A stretch of 64,000 nucleotides of DNA, from assembly GCF_905475395.1 (NCBI RefSeq), contig NC_058340.1, forward strand, positions 68,984,181-69,048,180, written 5' to 3'. A program made the position numbers and the translations under genes. The notes beneath the pieces are model-generated. The model saw only the letters and a list, made by a program, of their open reading frames with translations. It was not told the origin of the DNA and searched no databases. The DNA comes from Chrysoperla carnea (lineage: Eukaryota > Arthropoda > Insecta > Neuroptera > Chrysopidae). Position 1 is the first letter of the stretch. Each line of letters begins with the position of its first letter. This document shows positions 1-11,989 of this stretch, piece by piece.

Positions 1-44
1 CGGTAGTATATTTTCAGGTTCAGATATGAAACGGTTTTTACAAA

Positions 45-420
45 TTTTTAAACCGCAAACCATAAAGTGGGGGATTAAGTTTGACCGTTTGTCTGTGTGT
101 TTACCTATCTGCTGTCTGTGGCATCGTAGCTCCTAAACGAATGACCCGATTTTGATTTGTTTTTATTTTGATTGAAAGGTTGTTTAATGGAGCGTGTTGT
201 TAGCTATTTTTTAAGTGCTAGTTTAGGATTTCGTATGCGAAGCAACTAAAAAAGAGGCGTTGACTTTCAAAATCGGTTCATTTTATAGAAAGCTTTAAGG
301 GAAAAGTTAACTTAATGAAAAGTGTTCTTTACTATGTTTCAAGTACGAGTTTAGGGTTCCATACCCAAAACATTTGTCGGGGGTTTTTTTAAATTTTATA
401 AATTCCACTTGTTAAAGTCT
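45..420 (+). repeat. Interspersed repeat, two tandem end segments
   Basis: TAAGTTTGACCGTTTGTCTG, GGCATCGTAGCTCCTAAACG, then two diverged copies of an end segment (about 186-245 and 310-372) with GTGTT, AGCTAT or CTATGTTT, and a TTTAGG(G/A)TT motif. A related piece lies at 10549-10700. Confidence 0.55.
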
Positions 421-585
421 AGTAATTGTATATTATTCTATATTATTTTTAAAAATTCGAAAACGACAAATTTTCTGTTCCAGATTCAAATGAAAGTAGT
501 TTTGTTCCAAAAATTATGAAAATCGCATTCACTTGAGTAATGTCTGATGCTATTGGCCTCGTTTTTCTATCTCCCATCAGCTAGT

Positions 586-1235
586 TTTTATACCATGCAT
601 ATATGAAATATACATAGTATATTAAGTTTAGTCCCAAGTTTGTAACGCTTAAAAATAATGATGCTAGGAAAAAAATTTTGTCATAGCTGTTTATAAAATC
701 ACCTAATTAGTCCATTTCCGGTTGTCCGTCCGTCCGTCCGTCCGTCCGTCTGTGGACACGATAATTCAAAAACGAAAAAAGAAATCGAACTAAAATTTTA
801 CAGCGTACTCAGGACGTAAAAAGTGAGGTCAAGTTCGTAAATGAGCATCATAGGTCAATTGGGTCTTGGGTCCGTAGGGCCCATCTTGTAAACCGTTAGA
901 GATAGAACAAAAGTTTAAATGTAAAAAATGTTCCTTATAAAAAAATAAAAAACTTTTGTTTGAAACATTTTTTTGTAAACATCACTGTTTACCCACGAGG
1001 GCGTTAATTAGGTGCAAATTTTATAGTATGTATTAATATAGGAATATCAGTTGTGTGTGTGTCTATTTAAAAGTGAATATCTTTTGTTATTTACGTGACG
1101 TCAAAAAAACAAACGATTGCGCATCAACACTGTCTTTATGTGATATTTTTGTATGTGTTATGTGATAAAGAAATCAACACTGACTATGCATGGTATTTCA
1201 ACGATTAACTCAGTCAATTGTTTCTTTTCACTTGT
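586..1235 (+). repeat. Interspersed family A, near full length
   Basis: It starts at a small palindrome around TATACCATGCATATATGAAA. It runs through AATTAGTCCATTTCCGG, a (GTCC)n tract, GTGGACACGATAA, GCGTACTCAGGACGTAAAAA and GTTTACCCACGAGGGCG, and ends CAATTG then TTTTCACTTGT. No coding frame, no Pol III boxes, no clear TIR. Eleven other copies or pieces occur in the window. Confidence 0.85.
721..755 (+). repeat. (GTCC)n tract inside family A
   Basis: Six GTCC(G) units; copy number differs among family A copies (three or four units at 39869, 55375 and 58063), so it is a variable microsatellite. Confidence 0.8.
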
Positions 1236-4188
1236 TATTCTGTATGAAGTGTTATGTGAATACATTTTTTATAGATTTAAAAAGTTTTTAGCAGATTTTA
1301 TTTAACTGTTCAGTTTTTATGAAATAGACTATATAATAATTAGATGTGTAAATCTTATTATATATATTAATAATAATTTAAATTGTTGATTAGAATATTA
1401 TAATTATTTGTAATTTATCAAATAATTTAAACTAATTCAAATATTTAATAATAACGTTTAACCAGCAAAGGTGATGTTTTACTTCTACACTGTACTGCTG
1501 TACTGCTGATATTATGACCGAGACTATATTATTAGCAAAACTATACGATTATTAGTTAGATAGATATATATGTATAAAGGTAGTTATATATTTACTGTTT
1601 TCATTAGTGATGTGACGAATCAATCAATCATTAATCTTTTGTGGTTACAAAAATAGTGACAATCTCGGGATGGCACTGATTAAAACGCATTTTATGAATT
1701 ACGTGGCTTAATTCCAGCTTTTTTGGAACCCCTACCTCCTTTCATGTAGCCTATCGTTGCTTTTAATATGACCCCCCCCCCGGGAACGGAAATGGGGCGT
1801 ATTCTTTTTATTAACAAGTCAAGAATATATTTTGTATTTTCTGAAACACTGGCATTACGATATTTTGAAAAATATGACTTTATAAAATAAGAAAGTACCC
1901 ACTCTTACTTGGCGTAGTAGCTTTGGAAATAATCCCCCCCCCTCTTGACCAGGTGACGTGGTTTATGGTTGCTTTCCTAAAAATTAAGGCGTGAATTCAC
2001 GAAGACATAGCAAATACTTGAAGACTCGAATTGGCATTATTGCGAAAAAATTATCATTCCAATTAAATCAAGCATCACTCTTATAATTTGCTAGAACAAA
2101 TCCTGCCCAATTATCAGTGGCGAGGATCGGTTTTACACAAAGCGACGCCCTTGAGCAATGGCAAAAAATGTCTCCCTAAGTTTTTTCAGCTAGTTTCCTC
2201 AGCTGATACAATAAAATACATATAAAATTCAACGCAAATCCTTTTATCGATGATATGTGCTTAAAAGACTAAAATACCAACAGTTTTAGGTTGAAGGTCG
2301 TTAAAAATTATGCTGGGTTTTACGAATTTCTTATAGTTTGAGAATGTAAGATGGACAATACTCGAAACCTGATATATTTCTTACTGATGTGGATTATAAA
2401 GATACCAATATTCGTTATATCACTAATAAATGTGTATATCAAATGCATTAAATGTTTAAGGTGCTTATAAAATTATTTATGATTATAATAAATGTTAAAA
2501 TAATATTACGTCATACGCAAATAAAACTATAATAATAATATCCATTTCCAGATAGATACACTACTTACAATTTGCAATAAATTTAAAGAATTCCCATGAC
2601 TCGAATCATATTATACGATCATTATGACGTAACTATTCATATTTATATATAATTTTATTGTATATTTTACTCAGTTGATCTATTATTATTAACTCAATGG
2701 TTTTTTAAATGATTACCCATAGAGATACAAAATATTATATTATTCTACCATAGACATAACATACGTTTTTTATCCCAAAAAAAACTCATAGAAAAACGTG
2801 TTTTTTGCTCTGAATGAGCAACAAATATTTTGCTAAAAGCAACAAACAAATAATTTTCATCAAACTCAATTCTAATGAATATTATTATATAGTCTAGATA
2901 TGATGATTCATCCAAAATTGGCAATATTCCAAATTATTTGCATAATAATTTATACATTACAATCCACAATGGAATCAAATACCAATAACATGACAGCACA
3001 GTTCAACCCAAAAACAGAAAAGAATAATACAAATGAAACTAAACAATTGGGAGGTTTATGAACTACTTGTTATCATCATTTGAATACCCTGTGTATCGTT
3101 TTCTGATGCCAATTAACCATTTTGGAAATTTTTTTCTGTATCCCTTACGAAATGATAAAAGGATTTCGAATCCTTGATAAGGCATCGATGCCAACCCTAG
3201 ATTTTTTGTTAGTTTACTTGATAACTGTCCAACAGCCTCTTACTGCGTGAACATTGGCTGCGTTCAACCGAATCAAGCGTTTCGACTCGTTTTGTTTAGC
3301 CTACGAGGGATACCGATACTAACCAAAGAATGACGTGCTCTTGCTTTAGCTAAACGCAGCCGTGTTGCCAACTCAGTAGTTTTACAACAAAAACTAGTGG
3401 TTTAACTCTTCTTTTCGGAGGTAATAAAATTTTTGGATTTGAAAGGGTTGTGATAAAAATCGAAAAATATTCAGGTAACACTACTGTCTAGTAATTAACT
3501 ATCCAACTGTCTCATGTCGATATAAGATCCATAAATAATTGGCAATAACTTCTAAAAATTGGATTTCTTTATTTTATTCCCTCAGGATTACTTTTGTGAG
3601 GATTGAGGATTGATATTTCATTGATATCAGAAATAAAATATTTGCGTGATAGAATGTTTAAATGTAATTGTCCTGTCTATAACTTCCTAGAAATTCAAAC
3701 AATATTCTCCTTATCTTAGCTATGAATTCTCAGATCATGACTAACCGTTAAATAATATTTAAAATATATGGCTTTAAAATAATACAACATAAAATTATAT
3801 CAACGTATTGAATTACAACAAAATTCCTAAAATATTATTTTTAATATTTAATAATTATTAAATAATCACTTTTAAAATAAAAATAAAAAAATATTTCAAA
3901 TTTTCAAAGTTGAATATGGTCTATCTCCTAAAGCATCGTGGTCTTTAATAATTATTTTTAAATTATTTAATCATTAAAACTCAATATAGAAATAAATATA
4001 ATTATTAATTTTTTTTTGGAATTTTTCAACAAATATACTTTTTAGGTATTATTAAATTAATTTTTTTTTTAATTATCAAGAATTTTTTTTTGACTAGAAC
4101 TGTAGAAGATATTTTGATAAAAAAAACCGTATAAATAACGTTTAAGTGGATTTTAAATTTAAATAAATATCACAAAGTTGGGTAAATT
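1236..4188. other. No gene seen; AT-rich intergenic DNA
   Basis: Apart from the small inverted repeat at 3255, only AT-rich low-complexity sequence and two short poly-C tracts (1767-1781, 1936-1944) are visible. Confidence 0.6.
3255..3362. repeat. Small inverted-repeat element
   Basis: GGCTGCGTT at the left and AACGCAGCC at the right, about 107 bp apart, with partial pairing of the adjacent bases. No duplication of flanks was found. Confidence 0.45.
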
Positions 4189-4791
4189 CATAGAGATACG
4201 ACAAATAGAGAACGGTAGTCTGTAAGTGGATGCGATATGCGCAGCCAGAGAGAAGACTGCCAGTGAGTTCCTCTGTGTCCTTGTCTAATACATATACTTA
4301 TACTTACTAATATATACCATGTGTGTTTGTACCATCTAGGCATATACATATCTGTAGTATGACAGAATACATCTGTTTAGTAATGCATCTAAGCGAGAGG
4401 TATTATATACATGTGTTGTAAGACTACAGATACGATACGACAGATCTTCTGTTGTATGCATGCAGAGAGTGGGAGTTTTGTTGCATACTTACTAGTTATC
4501 TGTAACTAAAAAACTCCCACTCTCCAAGCGTCTTTCAACTAGTGTTCAATACATGTATATAATACCTCTCGCTTAGATGCATTACTAAACGGATGTATTC
4601 TGTCATACTACAGATATGTATATGCCTAGATGTTACAAACACACATGGTATAATAAGTAAATATGTACACATGATTTTGACAAGGACACAGTGGAACTCA
4701 CTAACAGTCTTCTCTCTCGTTTCGCATATACCATCCACTTACAGGTTAGCAGACCCCTGGCGTTCTCCAACTGTATTATCTGATCTCTATG
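4189..4791. mobile_element. Foldback element, 603 bp, about 90% identical long arms
   Basis: Arms of about 250-280 bp (about 4211-4490 and 4500-4760) are reverse complements with few differences and are separated by a short spacer around 4485-4512. Outer ends are CATAGAGAT and its complement. Flanks GTAAATT and TTAAATT may be a degraded 7-bp duplication. No coding capacity; the short open frames inside arise from the arms. A transcript would fold into a very long hairpin. Confidence 0.85.
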
Positions 4792-5577
4792 TTAAATTAC
4801 TGTAAACTTCTAAAAAGTCCTAGTTTTCTAACGTAACAATTCTTAATAGAAATGTAGTATGAATCTTTTGATTTGGATATTAAAACGTCATATTTAAATA
4901 ACGCATAAATTGAAAATTTCAAGAAACTCCCGACACAAAATTAGGTCTGATCGTCTGATCGATTCTTCGGTGGTATCGTAACCCTTAAACGTAGTTTTAA
5001 AGGTTATTTAATTAAGAGCTATGTTTCAAATATAGTGGACTAAGCAAAGAAAATTAGAAGTTTTATTTCTTTAAAATCCTAATTAAGAATCGGCCCTTTT
5101 TGTCAATTTGTAGTAGGCTGTGTTTAAATTTCAGATTTGGGTTATGACATATCGATATTAATAGAATATTCACGTGTTTTTATTTACCTCGTAGCAGGCT
5201 TATATCCCTAAATTTTTGAGTCTAAAAATTTGTAAGGAAAAAAAAACTCATTAACTTAAAAATGATTGTGCAAGTAATACCTCAAAGAGTAAAATTACTG
5301 TTCGTATTATCAGGAATGTATGATGATATAAAAACCTTCTTTCAAAGAGCCTGTCATGTGGGGTGGGAGATGGAGGGGGATTGAATAAGAATCTATATGA
5401 AGTGGATAAGGGTTTAAATAGAGCAATGATTTTGTACATTATTATTATTATTATAAAAAAGGCATATCATTTTTCTTATTTATAATCATAATAACACAAC
5501 ACAAATGACAGGATTGTAATCATACAACAGATTTTGTTTATAAATATTCAGTGAAGTAGAACACTCTTTTGTAGAAA

Positions 5578-5652
5578 AAAACAAGTGAAAATAAACAGTT
5601 GACTGAGATAATTGTTTAAATACCATATACAGACAATGTTGAATATCAGTAC
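5578..5652 (-). repeat. Family A, 3'-end fragment
   Basis: ACAAGTGAAAATAAACAGTTG onward to the ACAATGTTGA segment matches the last about 75 bp of family A, inverted. Confidence 0.65.
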
Positions 5653-6152
5653 TTGTACACTGAAAACAAAATTAAAATAATGACCTAATCTCATCCCGAA
5701 GTTAGCCGTTTCATATTGAAATAAAGAAAAATACTTTCAAAAAATATCCTAACGATTGGAACAAGTAAAGCTAAATATTTATATTTACAATAGAATGGGA
5801 TTGAATTTAAAATATGAATTCATTGATACAAAATCACTGAAGTTAAATAAATAAAATCATTACTTCTATGAAACAGATTGATTTTAGTTTAAAGTCATGC
5901 ATTTTATTGATTGAAAATAAAATTGTACTTAGTTGGAATATATAATCGTGTAAATAAAGCGAATCGATGAATTAAAAGAAAATTTTTTTGGGTTTGCTTT
6001 AAATAGAGGATTTGGTTATAGTCCATATGTGATTGAGCCAACTACATGAAGATTGTTGTTACTAACGTATAGAAAGTTTGAAATAAACTTATTGATCATT
6101 TTGATAATATAAACCATATTTTTTGATATTTATATAACAGTTGGTTAAGCTA

Positions 6153-6539
6153 TTCGTTGTGTGCGTAGTCATGGTAGGGACAATAAAATCGATGCCAGCG
6201 CTTTAAGTGAAAAATTTTGGAGTTAAAGGGGGCTGTTATGACTAATTTGCAATTCTTTACATGTTAATGTAATAGAAATGTCAAATTAAAATTATTGAAA
6301 AAAACGAATTAATTAAACTTAATGCATTAAAAATTGTGAAAATAAGAAATCAAATTGAACAAATATTATTTTTCAAATGTAAATTATCATAATTATTTAT
6401 TTAAATTTGTGAAACAAGAATATTAAATTTTAAATGTAAGTCTTAAATGCAATCCATACAATTGTATACGCATCCATACAATTCTATAATTAGAGTAGTG
6501 TATCGTTACTATGGAAACGAAACTCACGCACGGAGCGAA
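6153..6539. mobile_element. 387-bp MITE (TTCG ends, TA target site), copy 1
   Basis: It starts TTCGTTGTGTGCGTAGTCAT and ends ACTCACGCACGGAGCGAA. Termini are imperfect inverted repeats and TA lies on each side (6151-6152 and 6540-6541). The copy at 22697-23083 has the same length. TA duplication suggests mobilisation by a Tc1/mariner-superfamily transposase. Confidence 0.88.
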
Positions 6540-6552
6540 TAGACTTTGGACA

Positions 6553-6684
6553 CTAAAATCAATAGAAATCCTATACCAAAATTTTGTTCGTATCATCAAT
6601 ATTCCTAAACGTTACAAACTTGGGACTAAAAGTACTATACCTTGATATGTATTTCATATATACAGAGTATAAAAACAGAATGAA
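6553..6684 (-). repeat. Family A, 5'-end fragment
   Basis: CCTATACCAAAATTTTGTTC to the TATATACAGAGTATAAAAAC palindrome, the inverted first about 130 bp of family A. It lies 14 bp from the 387-bp MITE. Confidence 0.7.
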
Positions 6685-7446
6685 TAAATATATATGTATG
6701 TTAAAAGTGGTTTATTAAAACCATACCGTATGGCATAGTTGTCGTGTAGCTTCATTGAAAATGTAAAGAAAAATAGCCTTTGAAATAAATGTCAAAGATT
6801 TTTTCTTTTATATTTTCTAATATTTTATAGTCAATTTTTGTTGAGGTGGTTTAATTTACACCTACGGACCAAAATAAAAATATGAAAATAGATGCCTGTA
6901 GTTATTTTTAACTGCTTGAGAATTTATTTTCTTTTATAAGGCTAGCCATTTATACATAGATATGATATTTTTGTTAATAATTGGCGACCAATTTGCAGTG
7001 GCGAAATAAAAATTGCCATGAAGTTTACCCAAAACCAAGTTATATCGAAAAGTGTTTCTCTCCCATATCTTGAAAACGACATTATTAAAAATGCAAAAGG
7101 GCCTGGATTGCCTCTATACCTTCTTGTTTCTATGCCTCCGTTAATAATGATTTCAGCCAAAAAAGGACATCGTTTTCATTTCAATTTTTTTGATTTTGTT
7201 CAAGATGATTTGAGGCAAAGTTTGCAATAAAACTCACAATTTACAAGATATTTGCGGAAGGCAAACCAACTTTAGAGGGACGTAGATATTCCCTAATCAT
7301 TTTTAAAATGACGAAATTCGATTTTTTAATAAAAACTATCCAGGTCAAAACTTAAAAAATATGTCAAAAAATTAAAATTAAACTTTGCACATGTAACGGA
7401 AGTTTAGAGAAGTTTTTGCTACGTGCTTAGTGTAGTTTTAGTGTAT

Positions 7447-7460
7447 TTGAGCTTGAGTTA
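7447..7460. repeat. Left target-site duplication of SINE
   Basis: TTGAGCTTGAGTTA, identical to 7770-7783. Confidence 0.9.
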
Positions 7461-7769
7461 TAATATAATAATAATGGGGTTTTACCTCCGTTCCTCAGTC
7501 ATTTAAGTCTCTAACAGAGGCCACCCACATCATTATGTTTTAATCTTTATTTATTTCAAATACATTCGAATATATACAATTACATTTTCATGATGTGGAT
7601 GGAGTCGGTTACTTCGTTCTTACCCAAGCGACGACAGTGTGATCAATTTACCGCCCATTAACTATTTTTGTTCACACTGCCGCTGCCTAGGTTCGAACCC
7701 GCAACCTCCCAGCCAGTGATCATAGCTTGCTAAGACGCCTTAGCGAGCTCGGCCACTGGACCGGTTAGC
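7461..7769 (-). mobile_element. tRNA-derived SINE with 14-bp target-site duplication
   Basis: The minus strand starts at 7769 with a tRNA-like head containing an A box (TGGCCGAGCTCGC, 7743-7755) and B box (GGGTTCGAACCT, 7689-7700). An unrelated body follows and it ends in ATT repeats. Both sides carry the identical 14-mer TTGAGCTTGAGTTA at 7447-7460 and 7770-7783, so both ends of the 309-bp insertion are exact. The head resembles a class II tRNA (Leu/Ser type). Confidence 0.92.
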
Positions 7770-7783
7770 TTGAGCTTGAGTTA
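7770..7783. repeat. Right target-site duplication of SINE
   Basis: TTGAGCTTGAGTTA, identical to 7447-7460. Confidence 0.9.
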
Positions 7784-8384
7784 AAGATTATTTTAGAAAG
7801 GTTTTGGTCCTTAAATCCTTAGTTCAGAGAGAGATTTTTTTGAATATTTTTACAGAAAGTAATTGTTTCTTAGGATTTAAAATAACAATAGGTTTAAATG
7901 CTATATAGGAATACTTGGACCATTAACATCACAATTATAAAACAAACCGTAGTGTATATGGTACACTTTATTAAAAAACCATACATACACTGATACACAT
8001 TACATTTTTATATTTCACATCTTATTGAAATATCTCTTTATTCAAGTACAAGTAGTACATTATAAGCTTCAAGTCAGTTTTTAACTCCTACATACAAAGG
8101 CACCTCATCATATACCAGATAGATATACATATTTTATAATAGTGTGGTGTGTCGCGGTATATATACCAGATACTAGAAGACCAGATACCAGATAGATGAT
8201 ATTTTATTCTTTTTAAAAATTCCCACAAAAGAACTCATTTGCAACATACATACTTCTTCAGTCCATAATATTAAACAATCATACACATTTAAAATACATA
8301 TACAGAACTATCATACATTTAATATACAGAACAATATAGATCGTGTATTATAACGTGGGCAGTATTAGAATTCAGATTTAATGA

Positions 8385-8815
8385 CCTAAGCGTACGTGAG
8401 GACGGGCTGGATAAATGACTTGAAAAGTCGATGTTTCAGATGTTCGTCCAATTTACTCCTAGTGTTGAGTAGTGGATACAACCCAGCAAAGGATGCGTTT
8501 CCAAGGGCAAGACGTTTTTTTTAATGTTCTGCGTCCAATTCAACTGCCTTTGGAGGGTTACACCCAAGTATTCAACACTTTGAGTCTGTTGGATTTCCAT
8601 GGTAAACATCTTCAATTCAAGTGGATATGAAGAAAATTTAGTCTTCTTTGTGAAAAAGACGGGCTGACTGAGTCTTCGTAGGATTAATTTTGATTTTCCA
8701 CTTCTAAGCGGGACTGGAGGCAGCTCGAAATAAGTTTCGATTGCCAGGAGGTACAGTAGATTGCTGTATCGTCAGCGAAAAAGGCCTTCGGGATATCGTT
8801 TATATAATATAGAAT
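8385..8815 (-). pseudogene. Degenerate non-LTR reverse transcriptase fragment
   Basis: On the minus strand 8815-8700 reads INDIPKAFFADDTAIYCTSW, with the RT active-site motif FADD (consensus Y/F-A-D-D). Further along come TKKTKFSSYPLEL, QSVEYLGVTLQRQLNW and GLYPLLNTRSKLDEHLKH ending FIQPVLTYA, the conserved order of palm and thumb motifs in Jockey/I/R1-type LINEs. Stops and frameshifts break the frame several times. No 5' or 3' element end was recognised. Confidence 0.8.
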
Positions 8816-9344
8816 ATTTTATTTTATTTTTTGTTTTAATAGATGACATTGTCTATTTTATAATCCATGATCTGTAGGTACATGTTTATAAATAGATATA
8901 ATAGACAAAGTAGAAAATAATTAGAGCGTATGTTTATTAAACAAAGATAGTATGAATTATCGTAGTTGACTTCCAATTATTATTATTAATGTAAAAATTG
9001 TTTGGAGCAACAATTATACATCCATACGACGTTATACGTCATACGTACTGAGAATGACATCTTTTGAAAATCAAATTACTAACTATTTTCATGGATGAAA
9101 TATAATAGAAAATTTACTGGAACATAACAGAATGGAGAGAAAAAAGCGTGTCTCACAAGAATATAATAAAAATATAAAAAGTGGGATAGTTTGACCAAAT
9201 CCAATTAAATAATTTTATAATTTAATTAAAATCCTTTCCATTATTATAAGTGAAATTTATCTGATTATCATTGGCTACTGGTTATCGAATGATAGTCAGT
9301 GAATCAACAAATTTATCACTTTTGCCATACCCGTATCTCTTAAA

Positions 9345-9443
9345 TTAAGCCTCTGATCCAAATTTGGAAAAGAGTTTTTTTGTTGCTCTTGATGAGCTTA
9401 TTATGGTAAGTTGGGTTTTTGCAGTCAATAACAGAACACGGTG
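9345..9443. mobile_element. Right-end relic of the CAGGGCGTTC TIR element
   Basis: Sequence from CCCGTATCTCTTAAATTAAG to CAATAACAGAACACGGTG matches, with substitutions, the last about 100 bp of the element at 41584-42406. A TA-rich stretch follows. Confidence 0.55.
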
Positions 9444-9449
9444 TATATA

Positions 9450-11208
9450 TATAATATATATGTACGTTTATGTAAATGTAAACTCTCCAGCGGTCGCAAT
9501 TAAAGTCCGATTTGAATAAAATTTGGTATCAATAAAGGTTTTGGTATTTGAAAGGCCAAGTTTGTTAATGAGAAAAATCGACAGATAAACAAGGAGTGGG
9601 TGGGTGCTCAAAGTAAAAAATTTTGAATTTTTTCTTAGATAACTAAAAATGCAATATTCGATTTAAAGAAAAGTGTGTTATAATTTCAATCTGCGAGGGA
9701 ATTCGCTTAGCTAACGCAGCTCCTGCGTTGTGAATTTTATTTGTTTCAGATTTGTCCTCAGGTTTAGGTGGCCACCACTTTACAGCAGGATGGCGTAAAA
9801 GCCTTAAAAATACCGTTTTTGGCGCTGGCAATATCAAAGAGAACTTAATTGATAATAATGAAATTAGACAGCCGTGTTAAATAAAATCATTTTTGCATTC
9901 CTTAATTCTTCATAAATAGTTTATGCCTTCAGGTAAAGATGGTTTTATTCAAACATTGCACTGCGGGTAATAAAATTGCAAACCTTTTTTCTAAAAAATA
10001 ATTAAAACAACGCCTAAACCAAATCTTTTATGTTCTTGAATCATAAAATTGTAAACCATTCAAAGTTGCATTTAAGTTTTTACTACCTTTAATAAAGGAA
10101 GTATTGAATTTGCAAAAATACTTAATAAATAATAGCATTTCTGAACCCATTTTGACTAGCTTATAAGCGTTCAAGGAAATCATGTGATGTAGGTATATAT
10201 GAGATTGTTTTTTGTAAATCGTAATATTCATTACACATCCCGGTATATCAAAATTGTAGGAAGATAATTTAATACGTTTTTTAAAAGTGTTTTTTCTTTT
10301 CTATAATGATCATGGTTCAATTCTTGCGTAGGTCAAGATTATTCTATTTCAGAAGAATATATTTCTATTTATTTTTACTCCTTAACGTATAAAAATGGGT
10401 TGTTCAATAAGAGTGTCCGAAGTTTAAATTTAGTTGTATGCAAAATATTTGTAAAATTTCGTGTGCAAATTCAACTTCACTGGTTAGCGCGATGTACTTG
10501 GAAAAATCATCTTTCAATGTTGAAAAACCCATGCAAATTATTGAACTCTGTTTTAATCCCCGAACTAAAAAAAAAGGGAATGTTATAAGTTTGACCGCTA
10601 TGTGTCTGTCTGATTTTAATTTTTTTGGTTTCGTTTAAAAGCTAATTTAACGAAGAGTGCTTTTAGCTACGTACGAGTTAAGGGTTCAGTACCCAAAAAA
10701 ACTAAAAAATTTATGACGAAATTCAACATCAATATCATATTCTGACATCAGATTGGAAATAATTATTCGGGTTGCTTTCATAGTCAATTTCATGAGTCCC
10801 GTCCAACATGATCCACCTTGTACAAATTGTTTAAGTTTAAAATACGGACAATCTGAATGGAAAACCATTCATAAATGTATTCGTGTTTCTTTTCACAGAT
10901 ACTAGATATAAGATATTTTGCAAATAATTATCTAATGCCAATTGAAGCGTAGTAATTAGATTTCAAGTGCATTGCTGGCTGCCATTCATTGTAACTAATA
11001 TACCTTATATGTGCTATCTATGTATTACTACTAGTAATTAAAGAATATAATGATTACTCAAAAACTATATTTTTCCTGTTAACTTCTAGAAAATTATTTA
11101 TCTTTGATATATTATTCTCACCACGAAATTTACAGAAGATTTAAAAGATTCATTAACAAGATATTTCATAAGATTCATTATTTCATTAAGAAGGAAAAGA
11201 CAGTTGAA
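9450..11208. other. No gene seen
   Basis: AT-rich; holds only the repeat piece at 10549. Open frames of 60-70 codons overlap on both strands without family resemblance. Confidence 0.55.
10549..10700 (+). repeat. Second copy of the repeat at 45-420
   Basis: Contains GTTATAAGTTTGACCGCTAT, TGTCTGTCTG, GAGTGCTTTTAGCTACGTAC and GGGTTCAGTACCCAAAA, the same order as in 45-420. Confidence 0.55.
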
Positions 11209-11293
11209 TCATAGAGATTAAACCATAGAGATGCAGAGACACTGGAAACGCAATAAGTGAATTCTTGACCGCAATGAGAGAGGTAGCTTACCC
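11209..11293. repeat. CATAGAG-family fragment
   Basis: ATCATAGAGATTAAACCATAG then GGAAACGCAATAAGTGAATT and CTTGACCGCAATGAGAGAGG, matching the left half of the element at 36054. Confidence 0.6.
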
Positions 11294-11295
11294 CT

Positions 11296-11985
11296 AAAAA
11301 TCGAGAAAAGCGCAAAAAAAACAATTTGTTTTAGAATTTGATGAAACTCGGTGAATGGGGTAAGTTTGATCTAAAAAGTATAAAAATTCAGTTAATTTAA
11401 TGATTGGATGCAGGGTTTCTGAGATATCGCAATATTTTGATCGATTTTAGTCCATATCTCAAGAACTATTCGACCAGTCGTCAAATGCACCCGATTTTTG
11501 TACTTCCTGGGTCAAAATTACCTTTGAAAAAATCGAGAAAAACGCAAAAAAAATTGTGTTTTGGAATTTGATGAAACTTGATGGATAGGGTTATTTTGAT
11601 CCAAAAAGTATAAAAATTCGGTTAATTTAATGATTGGATGCAGAGTTTCTGAGATATCGCAATATTTAGATCAATTTTAGTCCATATCTCTAAAACTATT
11701 CGACCAGTCATCAAATGCATACGATTTTTGTACTTTCTGGGTCAAAATTACCTTATATACTGATTGTTATCGAAATTGGAGATACAAAAAATTTCTCGAT
11801 TTTTTGCAATTTTTTTAAGGGGTACACCCCTTTGAAAAAACCGAGAAAATCACTAAAAAATTTTTTTTGGAATTTGATGAAACTCGGTGGATGGGGTAAT
11901 TTTGATCCAAAAAGTATAAAAAACAGGTTAATTTAATGATTGGACCAATAGAAAGTTACAATGTCAGCGGGCAAAACTTCATTTT
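11296..11985 (+). mobile_element. Element with ~310-bp internal tandem units, copy 1
   Basis: Unit landmarks are ATTTGATGAAACTCGGTGGA, AATTTAATGATTGGATGCAG, GAGATATCGCAATATTT and TATTCGACCAGTC. Unit 1 (11296-11529) is shortened, unit 2 (about 11530-11836) is complete, unit 3 stops at 11945 and passes into a unique end (ATGATTGGACC, ACAATGTCAGCG) that is shared with 60.87 kb. The 73-codon open frame at 11715-11936 lies across units and is not thought to be a gene. Confidence 0.8.
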
Positions 11986-11989
11986 CAAA

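Noticed and set aside
586..1235. Family A as a Helitron
   Set aside because: No 5'-TC, no CTRR end preceded by a GC hairpin, and no A/T host-site rule could be shown, so it is left unclassified.
4535..4805. Two overlapping 67-70-codon frames on opposite strands
   Set aside because: They occupy the right arm of the 603-bp foldback and arise from its sequence symmetry.
11715..11936. 73-codon frame matching another at 60904-61125 (minus strand)
   Set aside because: Both lie in the ~310-bp repeat units. Shared sequence comes from the repeat, and there is no start context or known domain.
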